The notes under the pieces are model-generated. The model searched no databases. It saw only the letters and a program-made list of their open reading frames with translations, and was not told where the DNA came from. The translations under genes and the position numbers were made by a program. Below are positions 39,359 through 49,579 of a DNA stretch of 64,000 bases, piece by piece (the stretch's first letter is position 1; every line of letters begins with the position of its first letter). Origin of the DNA: JANOSH01 sp031415695 (GTDB lineage Bacteria > Actinomycetota > Acidimicrobiia > Acidimicrobiales > Ilumatobacteraceae); assembly GCA_031415695.1 (NCBI GenBank), contig JANOSH010000060.1, positions 1 through 64,000 of the forward strand, read 5' to 3'.

Positions 39359-42300
39359 ATGCCCGGTAAGCTCACCCCGATCCAGCCCGCCCCACGCAGA
39401 GGATGGATGAGCTCCAACCCGGAGCTCAACGGGCTGATCGTCAGGAACGACCTCAGCTTCAACATGACCGGGTACAGCCTCCGGCGCAAGCAGATCAGCC
39501 CCACGCCAGGGAACTGGGAGTACTACACCGCCACCACCGGCCTGTGGGCGGCGGGTCCGGCAGGGTTCAACGCCCCGTTCAACGATCTGGGCTACACCGC
39601 AGCGCCCGGCGACATCATCTACGTCCCCAACATCAACAGCTGGGGAGCCGGGCTCGGCGGCGACAGCGTGGTGTGGCAGTGGCAGATGACCCCCACCGGC
39701 CTGTACACCAGCTTCGACGAATACTTCGACGTGAGCGTCGTCGAGGTCTACGGCCAGGGAGGGTTCACGTTCGACGGCATCAGCGGCATCGCCTTCCCCA
39801 AGATCACGGAGTCCCGCCCGCTGCTCCGGCCGGTGTACGCCGGGATCCGCCCACTGAAGAAGTGGCGGCTGATGATCGTCGACTTCTCGATCTACCAGCA
39901 GTTGGGCTTCAACCCCAGCAACCCGTACTTCCAGGAGCAGGCGCAGTGGTTCAGCGACTGGCAGTTCGGCAGCCCGTCCTCAGGCATCCGCCCGGACATC
40001 GACCTGTTGCCGGGGCGCACCTACGTGTTGCTGAGCCAGGCCGTGGACATCAACAACGCAGGCGGCGTGGCCTTGTTCTACACGTTGCAGGGCGGCAAGT
40101 TCGCCCCGTCACCCAACGACACTCAGGGCTGGATGGAGAGCGTGGCTTTCCAGACGGTGTTCACCACGCAAGGCAACCCCACGGTCACCGCCACGCCCGA
40201 GCCGCAGAACGGACGGGTGCGCATCGACGCAAGCGTCAACACCAACATGCTCAGCAGCGAGTCGGCCAACTTCACGGGAGGCATCGCCGGGTGGCAGGCC
40301 GACGAGAACTGCGTGCTGTTCCACAACACCGATCCCAACTACACCATCGACCAGTCCGGTGGCAGCCTGAAGATCAACGTCAACGCGGCCAACAGCGGGG
40401 CAGCCGTCGGCGAGATCGGTCCCCTGGCAGTGAGCAAGGACGTCATCATCCTGAACCAGACGGACATGGTCTCCAACGACATGGAAGTGTCGGCGGTGGT
40501 CATCGGCAAGACCACCCTCGCGAACCAGCAGGGCGGTGTGCTGGCACGGGCCAGCACCACGGCATACACGTGGTACGTGCTGGAGACCTACGGTGACGCC
40601 GCCAACGTGCGCCTGCGCAAGTGCGTGGCCGGTGTGTACACCACCATCATCAACGCAGCGGTGCCCGGTGGCCTGGCCGTGCCGTTCCGCAAGAAGCTCA
40701 CCTTGCAGATCATCGGCAGCACCATCAAGGGCTTCGTCAATGATGTGCAGGTGCTCAGCCTCACCGACACCAGCATCACGGCAGGCACCAGGTGCGGCTT
40801 GTTCATGCGCACGACGGGCAACCGCGACAACATCCACCTCGACGACTTCTACGCCAAGAACTTCGTCAGCACCAACGGCCCGGTGGACGAGTACACGCAG
40901 CTGGCCACGCAGGAGTTCAACAGCGGTGCCGGTGGCGGAGGCGTGTTCCGGGTAGTGGGCCGAGACATCATCGACACCAACGACAAGTTCTTCATCCCTG
41001 TGGGTGCCAACGTCACGGCCAAGCCAAGCGTGCTGCCTGATGCCTGGTGGACGAACAACGTCGACTATGCCAACGGCAAGGTCGCAGACGCCACGGCCGA
41101 GGGCTGGAACATCGTACGCGTGTTCTACCCCTACGGCCCCGGCGATCCGACCACCAGGGCCACCGCACGGGCTGGCCTCAACAGCATGATCGCCGAGTAC
41201 ACGGCTGCGGGCATCGTGTGCATGTGCATCGTCGGGCCACCGCAGAGCCTCAACGGCTACAACCCCACGTTGCCCGGTGGGCTGAACCCCATCCCGCAGT
41301 ACATCATCGATTTCCAGGACGACCTCGTCGCCGACCACAAGGGCAACCCGTACGTGTGGCTCAACACCATGGGCGAAGCCTGGGAGTGGGCAGGCAGCGC
41401 AGGCGAAGGGCAGTGGAACAACTGGAACCAGGTGAACCAGTGGCTCTACGATCGGGCTCGTTCGCAGGGCTGGGTCAACATCCAGGCGTTCACCCTGCCG
41501 GGCTACGGCCAGGGCATCGGCTTCATGGCCAACGGCAACCTGCTTGACACGTGGAGGGTCGGCAAGCAGAACGTCATCTTCGACTGGCACAACTACGGCA
41601 GTGGTTCGCTCGAGGAGATGGACTCCTGGGTGGATGCCTTGCAAGGTCGTGGCATCCCGCTGATCGTGGGAGAGTACGGCGAGCACTGGAACCGTGCTGG
41701 TGGTGGCACCAGCGCACTGGCCACCGACCCAATCGGTGTCGAGTGGATGCGTACCCGTGCGTGGGTGGGCACCCGCCGCCTGGGTGGCACCATGTGGATG
41801 GCTGCCATGAACCACTTCAACGTGTACAGCTACCGTCAGAACCCGAACAAGCATTCGTCTGCGGCGAGCGAGGTGGCCCCCATTCCCACGCTGGCCAACT
41901 ACGGCCGAGCCTGGTACATGAGCGATCAGCCCCGCAGCCACGTGGGCGCGTTCATCAAGGCGAGGGGTGACTTGGGCTACGGCGTCAACGGTGGGGGTGT
42001 GTTCACGGGCACGGGCGGCGGCACCAACGCTGCCAGCGTGGGCTTTACCGATTGGTTGCCGGGCGCAGGCACCAGCGGAGCCAACGTGTTCAACACGACG
42101 TTCGGCGTCAACGGTGACGCAGCGGCCAACGGCATGGTGGACACGCCTCCGCTGGGCCTCCACGGTTTCAACGTTCCTCTGGTAGTCAGCGGTGGCGCAG
42201 CACGGCCCGCCCCGGTGGGCGTGGGCGCAGGCTTTGGCGACTGCATTGCGTACCCGGCTATCAACACCATCGGGAACGACCAGTACGCCAAGGCCCGGAT

Positions 42301-45300
42301 CCGCATTGGAGCTCAGGGAGTTGGTGCCGGAGGCACTGGTGCGTACACAGGCGTGCAGGTGCGCAGCGGCCCGGTGGGTGGCAGTAGCAACGCTGCCAAC
42401 ACGTACAGCTGGTACAAGTTCGAGACCTGTGGCGACAGCAACCAAGTTCGCTACGTCCGGGTGTTGAATGGTGCCATCAGCGGTGCCATCGAAGCCGAGC
42501 AGTACTTCAGCTACAGCATCCAGGCCGGCCAGGTGTACGAGTTCTACCTCGAGATCAAGGGCACCACTCTCATCGGCAAGATCAACGGCCAGACCATCTT
42601 CACCAAGACGGTCAGCGCCATTGCCACTGGCCGACCGGCCATCACCATGTACAACCAGTCCAACGACCAGACGGTCATCGAGGACTTCGAGGCCGGCGAC
42701 TTCAATGTGGCCACCGGCACCAGCAAGCCGGTCACACCCATGTACGTCACGGGCGGGTTCGCACGGGCCACGGCCCTGAACACGGACATGCTGGCGTATT
42801 CCACTACCGACATGACTCAGGCCGACCACTACGCAGAAGCCGTCGTGCGCACCGGGGTCACGGCCACCGGCCAGCAGAGCGGCGTCAGCGTGCGCATGTC
42901 GCCCACCACGGGCACGGAGACCCGCTACACCCTGGAACTGTTCGACAATGCCAGTCAGGTGCGGTTGGTGCGTGTGCTGGCTGGTGTGGCAACGGTCATC
43001 GGCACGGGCAACGTGGCCATCGCGCCGAACACCAGCTACACCCTCCGGCTCGAGGCGTACGGAACCCAGCTGGTGGCCAAGGTCAACGGCAGCACGCTCA
43101 TCACGGTGAACGACAGCGGCATCACCACGGGGACCAAGGTTGGTCTGAAGATCCGCAGTGCTGGTGACACGGCCAACGGCATGATCGACAGCTTCAAGGC
43201 TGGCAAGATTGTGCGGACCACCATCCCCAACCCCGGTGGAGGCGGCGGTGGTACAGCCGTCAACTTCACGCAGAACTTCTCGACGGGGGCCAACGCCAGC
43301 GACGCCAACTTCACCATGAAGCGTGGCAACTTCGCCATCACTGGCGGTGTGATGCGTGTCAGCGCACTGAACACAGAGACTGATGCCTGGCACAACACCG
43401 ACCTCGGCACGGCTGACCACTGGGCAGAAGTTGACCTGGTGTTCAGTGGCACGGTGGCCAACAGCTACTTCGGCCCGATCGTGCGAGCGGCAACCGGCAG
43501 TGAGATCAGCTGGTTCGGTTGCGAGAACAACTTCGACCTCAGCCAGATCCAGCTGTACAAGTTCGTGAACGGCATCCAGACGGCCCTCGGCACGTGGAAC
43601 ACGGCTGGGTGGGTCACCGGCACCACGCACAAGCTCCGGCTGCAAGCGCAGGGCAGCACCATCAAGGTGTTCGTCGATACGGTGGAGCGCATCAGCGTGA
43701 CCGACACCTCACTCAGCGCCAACACCAAGGTCGGGCTCCACGCCTGGACGAACCAGTCCCTCAGCACGGTCAGCTTCGACAACTTCCAGGCGCAGGCGTT
43801 GGGCGTGGGCGGCGGTGGCACGGGCGGTACGCCTGGCACCATCACCGGCAAGTTCCACACCGAGGGCAACAAGATCATCGACGTCAACGGTCAGCAGATG
43901 GTGCCCTGGGGTGCCAATGCACTAAGCATGCCCTTCCCTGATCCCACCGAGGATAACTGGTGGTATGCCCAGTGTCGGCACGCCACCTACCACAGCACCG
44001 AAGCCATCAACGACTGGAAGTGGAACTGCATGCGCCTCATGGCCATGTACGACAGCAGCCACCCCACCATCACGGCGCAGCGTGTGATCGACGGTGTGAT
44101 CCGCACCATGGAGGAGTACATCGCCAAGGGTGTGGTGTGCACGTGGTGGGCACCCAACGAGCCCGCCGCCAACCTGAATGTTGGTGCTCAGACGGGCACC
44201 TTCGCCTTGAACCTGTTCGACCAGATCGTCAACCACTTCAAGACTCACCCCCGACGCACGTACGTGTGGCTCAACCCGCTGAACGAGCCGTTCAACTACG
44301 GGCAGGAAGCATTGTGGGCCACCGTCGGCACGTGGTACTACGATCGTGCTCGGGCGGCAGGCTGGGACGGCATGTTCATCTGGGACTGCGTAGGCTGGGG
44401 CCGTAACATCGGTAGCTTGACCACTGCCAGTGCCGGGGCCAACTTCCTGGCGGGCAAGGTGGACGTCGTGTTCAGCTGGCACAACTACGGCACCGCCGCA
44501 GTGGCCGATGCCACCGCAGCCGTGGCCGCAGCGCAGGCGGCGAACCTCCCGATCATGATCGGCGAGGTCGGCCAGGTGTACGACTGGCCCAATCGCAGCG
44601 GTACCGATGTCAACGAAGGCCGAGGCGTGCTGTACTCGGTGGACAGCGGCATCACCCAGAAGGCAGGTGGCTTGTGGTGGGCCGGTGCGTTCAGCCCCAG
44701 CAACGAGTACACCTTGCGTGGCCAGAGCGGTGGCGGCTACTACGACAACAATGTTCCGTTGAACAACGGCGGTACCTTGTGGTGGAACGCTGGTCGCAGT
44801 CGGGCGGCTGAGCTCAAGGGCGGGCAGCCCAACGCACAGAGCCCGGCCGCGACCACGGTTGTGGTGGCACCCACGGTGGCCGCAACGGTGGAAACGCCCA
44901 ACGGCAGCACGGTGGTCATCACGCAGGACTTCAACGTGGGCGTCGGGGTCACCGACTTCGGCTTCGTCAGTGTGACCGGCGATGGCCCCGGTGGGTTCGG
45001 CAGCATGACCGAGGTGTTCACGGCAGTGGCACAGGCCAGGTGGTCGAGCGCCAATAACCCCACCGCACGCACCCCGGTGACCCCGAACATCACCTATCAG
45101 GCTCAGGCCAGCGTGCTGTGCACCACGCCCGAAAGCATGCAGTTGCGGATCCTGTGGTTCAAGGCGGACAACACCGCCAGCACCACCCCGTACACAGCAG
45201 GCCTCAGCGTCAGCACTCAGAGCGGCGTGTGGACAACGCTTACCGTCGGGACAGTGAATGCCCCGGCCGATGCAGCCCGTGCAGAACTGGAGGTGATGTG

Positions 45301-46006
45301 CACCACCGCCACCGAAAGCAGCGACATCTACATGGATGCCGCAGTGCTGACCGTGGCCAACAGCACCGTTACGAGCACGGACGTCGGCTTCTACATCGAG
45401 CGCAGCCTGGACGGTGGGTTCAACTTTACCCCGCTGTGGAACAACTCCATGAGCGAGCCCTTCCCGGCTGACCCGGCCCTGGTGTACAGCGGCACCTACT
45501 ACGATCGGGGCGTGCCCATCGGTGGAGGGGCGCCCATCGTGTACCGGGTGTTCGCCATCAACAACCGCACGACGAGCCCGGTCATCAGCCAGGGTGTGGA
45601 CGTCACCATCGGCGAGTTGTACTGGGCCAGCTGGTGGCTGAGGAGTCAGCACTTCCCGGCCATGGACATGGTGATCCTCGCGAGTGCGTTCAGCTACAGC
45701 GATGAGCACCCCACTCAGGTGGTCAGCCCGGCAGGTGCAGCGCACCCGGTGGTGGTCGGCAGCAACGAGCCCAAGCTGCGCACGTTCCAGTGCACGGTGT
45801 GGCTGAAGAGCCGCGAAGACCGGGAGAGGTTCCAGGCTCTGGTGGACAGCGGCGACAACCTGTTCATCCAGAGGAACATCGGTGACGGATTCTTCTTCCG
45901 GGTGACGGGCGGGGTCAACTACGGCCAGAAGGCAAGTGCTGGCCAGCCCCGTGTGGGCGACGTGCACACGGTAACCTTCACGGGCGTGGAGACCGGGGAG
46001 GCCTGA
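39359..46006 (+). CDS. giant tail protein with two GH5-like glycosidase domains
   Basis: 2215 residues following the tape measure. The N-terminus (~1-290) and C-terminus (~1950-2215) look like distal tail / tail-tip domains. Between them lie lectin-like (LamG/ConA-type) modules at ~370-515, ~985-1120, ~1130-1290 and ~1310-1480. GH5-like domain 1 (~530-860) has E673 (NTMGEAW) and E772 (LIVGEYG). Domain 2 (~1495-1815) has E1643 (NPLNEP) and E1736 (IMIGEVG). These are the acid/base and nucleophile pairs of clan A hydrolases. It probably degrades a host surface polysaccharide during adsorption. The two enzymatic domains are divergent paralogues. Confidence 0.85.
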   Translation: MPGKLTPIQPAPRRGWMSSNPELNGLIVRNDLSFNMTGYSLRRKQISPTPGNWEYYTATTGLWAAGPAGFNAPFNDLGYTAAPGDIIYVPNINSWGAGLGGDSVVWQWQMTPTGLYTSFDEYFDVSVVEVYGQGGFTFDGISGIAFPKITESRPLLRPVYAGIRPLKKWRLMIVDFSIYQQLGFNPSNPYFQEQAQWFSDWQFGSPSSGIRPDIDLLPGRTYVLLSQAVDINNAGGVALFYTLQGGKFAPSPNDTQGWMESVAFQTVFTTQGNPTVTATPEPQNGRVRIDASVNTNMLSSESANFTGGIAGWQADENCVLFHNTDPNYTIDQSGGSLKINVNAANSGAAVGEIGPLAVSKDVIILNQTDMVSNDMEVSAVVIGKTTLANQQGGVLARASTTAYTWYVLETYGDAANVRLRKCVAGVYTTIINAAVPGGLAVPFRKKLTLQIIGSTIKGFVNDVQVLSLTDTSITAGTRCGLFMRTTGNRDNIHLDDFYAKNFVSTNGPVDEYTQLATQEFNSGAGGGGVFRVVGRDIIDTNDKFFIPVGANVTAKPSVLPDAWWTNNVDYANGKVADATAEGWNIVRVFYPYGPGDPTTRATARAGLNSMIAEYTAAGIVCMCIVGPPQSLNGYNPTLPGGLNPIPQYIIDFQDDLVADHKGNPYVWLNTMGEAWEWAGSAGEGQWNNWNQVNQWLYDRARSQGWVNIQAFTLPGYGQGIGFMANGNLLDTWRVGKQNVIFDWHNYGSGSLEEMDSWVDALQGRGIPLIVGEYGEHWNRAGGGTSALATDPIGVEWMRTRAWVGTRRLGGTMWMAAMNHFNVYSYRQNPNKHSSAASEVAPIPTLANYGRAWYMSDQPRSHVGAFIKARGDLGYGVNGGGVFTGTGGGTNAASVGFTDWLPGAGTSGANVFNTTFGVNGDAAANGMVDTPPLGLHGFNVPLVVSGGAARPAPVGVGAGFGDCIAYPAINTIGNDQYAKARIRIGAQGVGAGGTGAYTGVQVRSGPVGGSSNAANTYSWYKFETCGDSNQVRYVRVLNGAISGAIEAEQYFSYSIQAGQVYEFYLEIKGTTLIGKINGQTIFTKTVSAIATGRPAITMYNQSNDQTVIEDFEAGDFNVATGTSKPVTPMYVTGGFARATALNTDMLAYSTTDMTQADHYAEAVVRTGVTATGQQSGVSVRMSPTTGTETRYTLELFDNASQVRLVRVLAGVATVIGTGNVAIAPNTSYTLRLEAYGTQLVAKVNGSTLITVNDSGITTGTKVGLKIRSAGDTANGMIDSFKAGKIVRTTIPNPGGGGGGTAVNFTQNFSTGANASDANFTMKRGNFAITGGVMRVSALNTETDAWHNTDLGTADHWAEVDLVFSGTVANSYFGPIVRAATGSEISWFGCENNFDLSQIQLYKFVNGIQTALGTWNTAGWVTGTTHKLRLQAQGSTIKVFVDTVERISVTDTSLSANTKVGLHAWTNQSLSTVSFDNFQAQALGVGGGGTGGTPGTITGKFHTEGNKIIDVNGQQMVPWGANALSMPFPDPTEDNWWYAQCRHATYHSTEAINDWKWNCMRLMAMYDSSHPTITAQRVIDGVIRTMEEYIAKGVVCTWWAPNEPAANLNVGAQTGTFALNLFDQIVNHFKTHPRRTYVWLNPLNEPFNYGQEALWATVGTWYYDRARAAGWDGMFIWDCVGWGRNIGSLTTASAGANFLAGKVDVVFSWHNYGTAAVADATAAVAAAQAANLPIMIGEVGQVYDWPNRSGTDVNEGRGVLYSVDSGITQKAGGLWWAGAFSPSNEYTLRGQSGGGYYDNNVPLNNGGTLWWNAGRSRAAELKGGQPNAQSPAATTVVVAPTVAATVETPNGSTVVITQDFNVGVGVTDFGFVSVTGDGPGGFGSMTEVFTAVAQARWSSANNPTARTPVTPNITYQAQASVLCTTPESMQLRILWFKADNTASTTPYTAGLSVSTQSGVWTTLTVGTVNAPADAARAELEVMCTTATESSDIYMDAAVLTVANSTVTSTDVGFYIERSLDGGFNFTPLWNNSMSEPFPADPALVYSGTYYDRGVPIGGGAPIVYRVFAINNRTTSPVISQGVDVTIGELYWASWWLRSQHFPAMDMVILASAFSYSDEHPTQVVSPAGAAHPVVVGSNEPKLRTFQCTVWLKSREDRERFQALVDSGDNLFIQRNIGDGFFFRVTGGVNYGQKASAGQPRVGDVHTVTFTGVETGEA

Positions 46007-47142
46007 TGTTGTACCTGAGTGACGGATTCAGCGAGGCAGTGCGTAGGCACACACCAATGACAGCACGGGTAGCCGCCTACGACAGCACCGGCAAGTACAT
46101 CGCTGATACGTTCTACGACCCTCGCTGGATCCGTCTGCTCGGGCAGGGCAGCACCGTCAGCTACGACCAGGACAACAACGAGCGCAGTCAGGCAAGCCTG
46201 AACTTCTTGGTGGATAGCGTGGACGGCTTGGCCATGCTCGACTCCGCCGCCTACACCGAGCTCCGGCCGTACCTCGGGGTGGAAGTAGACGGCGACATGG
46301 AGTGGGCACCAATGGGTGTGTTCACCGCAACCGAGACCAAGGTCAACCCCCTAAACGACACCGTCAGCATGGTGAACGTGCAGTGCAGCGACCGTACCGA
46401 GCGCATCAGCAACAATCCATGGTACAAGCCGTTCGCAGTGGCAAGCGGGCTGACGTACTATCAGGCTATGGCACTGGTGCTGGCCGACCGGGCCAGAGGG
46501 TTCACTCCGGTACTGATCACGGACGACGCCACCAGCGGGCTGCTCACTCCGGCCATGAAGTTCAACGAGAACGAGGACCCTTGGGCGGGTGCCATTGTGC
46601 GCATGGCCGAAGCCCAAGGGTCTGATGTCTACTTCGACCGGGAAGGTAGCATCGTTGCTCGCAAGCTGCTGGACCCCGGCAAGGTGACACCGGCCGTCAC
46701 GCTGAACACCCCCAACGGCGACCACAGTCAGCTGGGCACGCCCACCCTCACCAGCAACCGGAGGCAGACGTTCAGCGGAGTGATCTGCAAGGCGGAGGCT
46801 CCATGGCTGCTGTTCCCGGTGAGCGCCACCGTCTGGGACGACGACCCCGGTAGCCCCACGTGGCGCAACGGCCCCATGGGTGAACGCCCGCTGACCATCA
46901 CCGATAGCCTGGCCACCACGCAAGCGCAGTGCGCACTGATCGCGCAGGCCCGCCTCGAGAAGATCAAGGGTCAAGCCGAGGACCTGGAGCTTGGCATGCT
47001 GCGCGACCCCCGCCTGGAAGTGGGCGACACCATCGAGCGGTACAGCGCCGCCACCGACACGTTGAACATGTATCGGCTGGTGCGCCTGAGCTTTGACCTT
47101 GGCAGCGGTACCATGCAGGCCACAGGACGACGGAGGCGCTGA
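46006..47142 (+). CDS. tail-tip / baseplate hub protein (DUF5047-like)
   Basis: 378 residues starting at an ATG that shares its A with the previous stop. The N-terminal domain (SVSYDQDNNERSQASLNFLV-like area) and the GDTIERYSAATDTLNMYRLV end fit actinophage hub proteins. Likely part of the tail tip that opens the tail and anchors fibres. Confidence 0.72.
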   Translation: MLYLSDGFSEAVRRHTPMTARVAAYDSTGKYIADTFYDPRWIRLLGQGSTVSYDQDNNERSQASLNFLVDSVDGLAMLDSAAYTELRPYLGVEVDGDMEWAPMGVFTATETKVNPLNDTVSMVNVQCSDRTERISNNPWYKPFAVASGLTYYQAMALVLADRARGFTPVLITDDATSGLLTPAMKFNENEDPWAGAIVRMAEAQGSDVYFDREGSIVARKLLDPGKVTPAVTLNTPNGDHSQLGTPTLTSNRRQTFSGVICKAEAPWLLFPVSATVWDDDPGSPTWRNGPMGERPLTITDSLATTQAQCALIAQARLEKIKGQAEDLELGMLRDPRLEVGDTIERYSAATDTLNMYRLVRLSFDLGSGTMQATGRRRR

Positions 47143-47399
47143 TGGACCAATTGGATGGTGTTGCCGAAGCGGCACGCCGCATCAAAGCGATCAAGGGTGG
47201 CATGCCGGTGGTGCTGCGCATGGGCACGGTCACGGCCGTCACGGTGGAAGCTCACCCCAAGGTGACCGCCACCGTCGACGGAACCAGCTACACCGCCATC
47301 CCCAAGATGGACCACGTCACGGCCACGGTCGGCAACAACTGTTGGATCATGGACATGGGTGCCGGGCGTTGGATCGTCATTGGCACCAGTGGCAACTAG
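47142..47399 (+). CDS. small baseplate protein, 85 aa
   Basis: The ATG overlaps the upstream stop (TGATG). A beta-rich OB-like pattern (MGTVTAVTVEAHPKVTATVD and GAGRWIVIGT) resembles small spike or baseplate proteins of actinophages. Confidence 0.6.
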   Translation: MDQLDGVAEAARRIKAIKGGMPVVLRMGTVTAVTVEAHPKVTATVDGTSYTAIPKMDHVTATVGNNCWIMDMGAGRWIVIGTSGN

Positions 47400-47419
47400 C
47401 AGAGAGGTAGTGTGACCCC

Positions 47420-47773
47420 ATGGCCGACGACGCAGTGGTAGACCGCACAAGCAAGAAGGTGCGCATCATCGCGCACATTGGTGACGACATCATCCAGCGA
47501 ATGATCGTCAAGCGCAATGGTGTCTTGATCAACGACTGGGGTCCGTACACCATCACCACCACCCTGCGCGACTTCAGCGCAGACCTCAGCTTCAACTGGG
47601 CGGCGAGCACTGGCCCCGACGGTGCCATGTCCCTCAGCCTGACCGATGCTCAGACGGCCACCCTGGCACCCGGAGAGTACTTTGGCAGCTTGGCGATCGA
47701 GAAGGACGGCGAGCGGATCACCCGCATGTCCATCACGCTGGAGATGCGCACCAAGGAGGATGAGGAAGGATGA
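47420..47773 (+). CDS. minor tail protein, 117 aa
   Basis: GAGAGG lies upstream. Beta-rich protein (YTITTTLRDFSADLSFNWAA, APGEYFGSLAIEKDGERITR) like baseplate upper-layer domains. Adjacent structural genes support a tail role. Confidence 0.6.
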   Translation: MADDAVVDRTSKKVRIIAHIGDDIIQRMIVKRNGVLINDWGPYTITTTLRDFSADLSFNWAASTGPDGAMSLSLTDAQTATLAPGEYFGSLAIEKDGERITRMSITLEMRTKEDEEG

Positions 47774-48078
47774 GCGACGTCGATGTCACCATCGAGTGGC
47801 TGGACCCCACCATCATCACGCTGGACCTGGAAGACCCTCCCGCCATCACGTTCGAGTTCGTGGACTCGGGCACCGGGGGCAGCGGTGCAGCGGCCACGCA
47901 CAACCAAGGCGTGGCGGCAAGCACTTGGACGTTCGTGCACAACCTGGGGTACCACCCAGCCGTGACCACTTTCATGAACGACGGCACACAGTTCATGGCC
48001 ACCGTGACACACCCCGACCTCAACACCAGCGTGATAACGTTGGCCGCTGCCATCAGCGGATACGCATACGCAAGCTAA
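47770..48078 (+). CDS. minor tail protein, 102 aa
   Basis: ATGA overlap. The sequence THNQGVAASTWTFVHNLGYHP is a pattern repeated in many phage fibre-tip proteins. A similar segment (GTSFAVTHSLGTRDVTVMVY) occurs at the end of the next gene. Confidence 0.65.
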   Translation: MSDVDVTIEWLDPTIITLDLEDPPAITFEFVDSGTGGSGAAATHNQGVAASTWTFVHNLGYHPAVTTFMNDGTQFMATVTHPDLNTSVITLAAAISGYAYAS

Positions 48079-48090
48079 GGAGATCAACTC

Positions 48091-49206
48091 ATGTCCATGC
48101 CGTTCCTCACCCCCATCCAGATGAACCAGCTGGAGATCTTGGGCCTCCGTCTGGAGCAGGTCGCAGGCAACCCCGGCAGCCCAGTCAGCGGTCAGGTCTG
48201 GTACGACACCGGAACCGAACGCCTGGGCTTGCGTGGCAGCGCCACCACATACAAGCTCGTCCGCGACGGTGGTGACCTCACGGCGGGTACGGTGGTCAAC
48301 ACCGCCCTCGCGACGAACCCGCTGGCCCGTGCCAATCACACCGGCACTCAGACCGCCAGCACCATCAGCGACTTCGACACTCAGGTGCGCACCAACCGAC
48401 TCGATCAAATGGCGGCACCCACCGCCAGTGTGGCCATGGGCAGCCAGAAGTTCACCGGCCTGGCCAACGGCAGCGGTGCCAGCGACTCGGCCGCATTCGG
48501 GCAGATCCAAACAGCGATCGATGCTGCGCTGGCCGGGCTCGACTGGAAGACCGCAGTGCGTGTGGCCACAACTGCGGCCATCACCCTGGCAACTGGCGCA
48601 GAGAACGCCGACGTCATCGACGGCGTCACCCTGGCAACGGGTGACCGCATCCTCATCAAGGATCAGGCAGCCCCGGCCGAGAACGGCATCTACACGGTGA
48701 ATGCCAGTGGTGCCCCCACCCGTGCCACCGACGCCAACACCTCGGCGCTGATCAAGGATGCCAGCGTCCTGGTGGCGGAGGGCACTACCCTGGCCGGTAC
48801 TCAGTGGAAGCTCACCACCGACAACATCACGCTTGGTACCACCGGCCTGACGTGGGTTCAGCACGGGCAGGGCGGCACCGCCTACACCGCAGGCAACGGC
48901 TTGACCCTCAGCGGCAACGACTTCAACGTGGGTGCGGGCACGGGCATCAGCGTGGCAGCCGACAGCGTGGCTATCGACACGGCCGTGGTGGTGCGCAAGT
49001 TCGCCGCGAGCGTGGGTAACAACGCCGGTACCAGCTTCGCGGTGACGCACAGCTTGGGCACCCGCGACGTCACCGTCATGGTGTACGACAACGCCACGTT
49101 CAAGCAGGTGTTCTGCGACGTCACCATGACCGACACGAACAACGTCACGGTGGCTTTCGCAGTGGCCCCCACCACCAACCAGTTCCGGGTCGTCATCCAT
49201 GCCTGA
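48091..49206 (+). CDS. tail fibre protein
   Basis: 371 residues: GQVWYDTGTERLGLRGS near the start, a collagen-free beta-rich shaft, and a C-terminal head domain with VTHSLGTRDVTVMVY. This organisation is common to actinophage fibres. Overlaps the next gene by 8 nt. Confidence 0.75.
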   Translation: MSMPFLTPIQMNQLEILGLRLEQVAGNPGSPVSGQVWYDTGTERLGLRGSATTYKLVRDGGDLTAGTVVNTALATNPLARANHTGTQTASTISDFDTQVRTNRLDQMAAPTASVAMGSQKFTGLANGSGASDSAAFGQIQTAIDAALAGLDWKTAVRVATTAAITLATGAENADVIDGVTLATGDRILIKDQAAPAENGIYTVNASGAPTRATDANTSALIKDASVLVAEGTTLAGTQWKLTTDNITLGTTGLTWVQHGQGGTAYTAGNGLTLSGNDFNVGAGTGISVAADSVAIDTAVVVRKFAASVGNNAGTSFAVTHSLGTRDVTVMVYDNATFKQVFCDVTMTDTNNVTVAFAVAPTTNQFRVVIHA

Positions 49207-49579
49207 TTTCCTGACCGCCCCAACTGTCCTCGGCAAGGCACCGTACACCATGGTGTTCACCGTGCCGGGGACGTTGGTGGTGGGCACGGGTGCGGCACGC
49301 TTCCCTGTGCACCGGCCCATCACCATCACCAACGTGAGGGCCAACATCGGCACGGCACCTACCGGAGCCGCAGTCCTGGTCGACGTGAACAAGAACGGCA
49401 CCACCCTCTTCACGACGCAGGGCAACCGCCCCAGCATCGCGGTCAGCACCAACGCCGACAACGCAGCAACCCCTGACGTCACCACGGCCACCACCGACGA
49501 CTACATCAGCATCGACGTCGACCAGGTCGGCAGCACGGTTGCCGGTGCGAACCTGACCGTCACGGTCGAGTACTACTGA
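49199..49579 (+). CDS. beta-rich tail protein, 126 aa
   Basis: Thr/Val/Ala-rich with a jelly-roll-like strand pattern (TITNVRANIGTAPTGAAVLV). Lies between fibre genes; probably a fibre tip or receptor-binding component. Confidence 0.55.
   Translation: MPDFLTAPTVLGKAPYTMVFTVPGTLVVGTGAARFPVHRPITITNVRANIGTAPTGAAVLVDVNKNGTTLFTTQGNRPSIAVSTNADNAATPDVTTATTDDYISIDVDQVGSTVAGANLTVTVEYY

Noticed and set aside
40109..43645. Long minus-strand ORF of about 1178 residues
   Set aside because: Composition is that of an antisense frame of a GC-rich gene; the plus-strand tail protein has clear domains and neighbours in the same direction.
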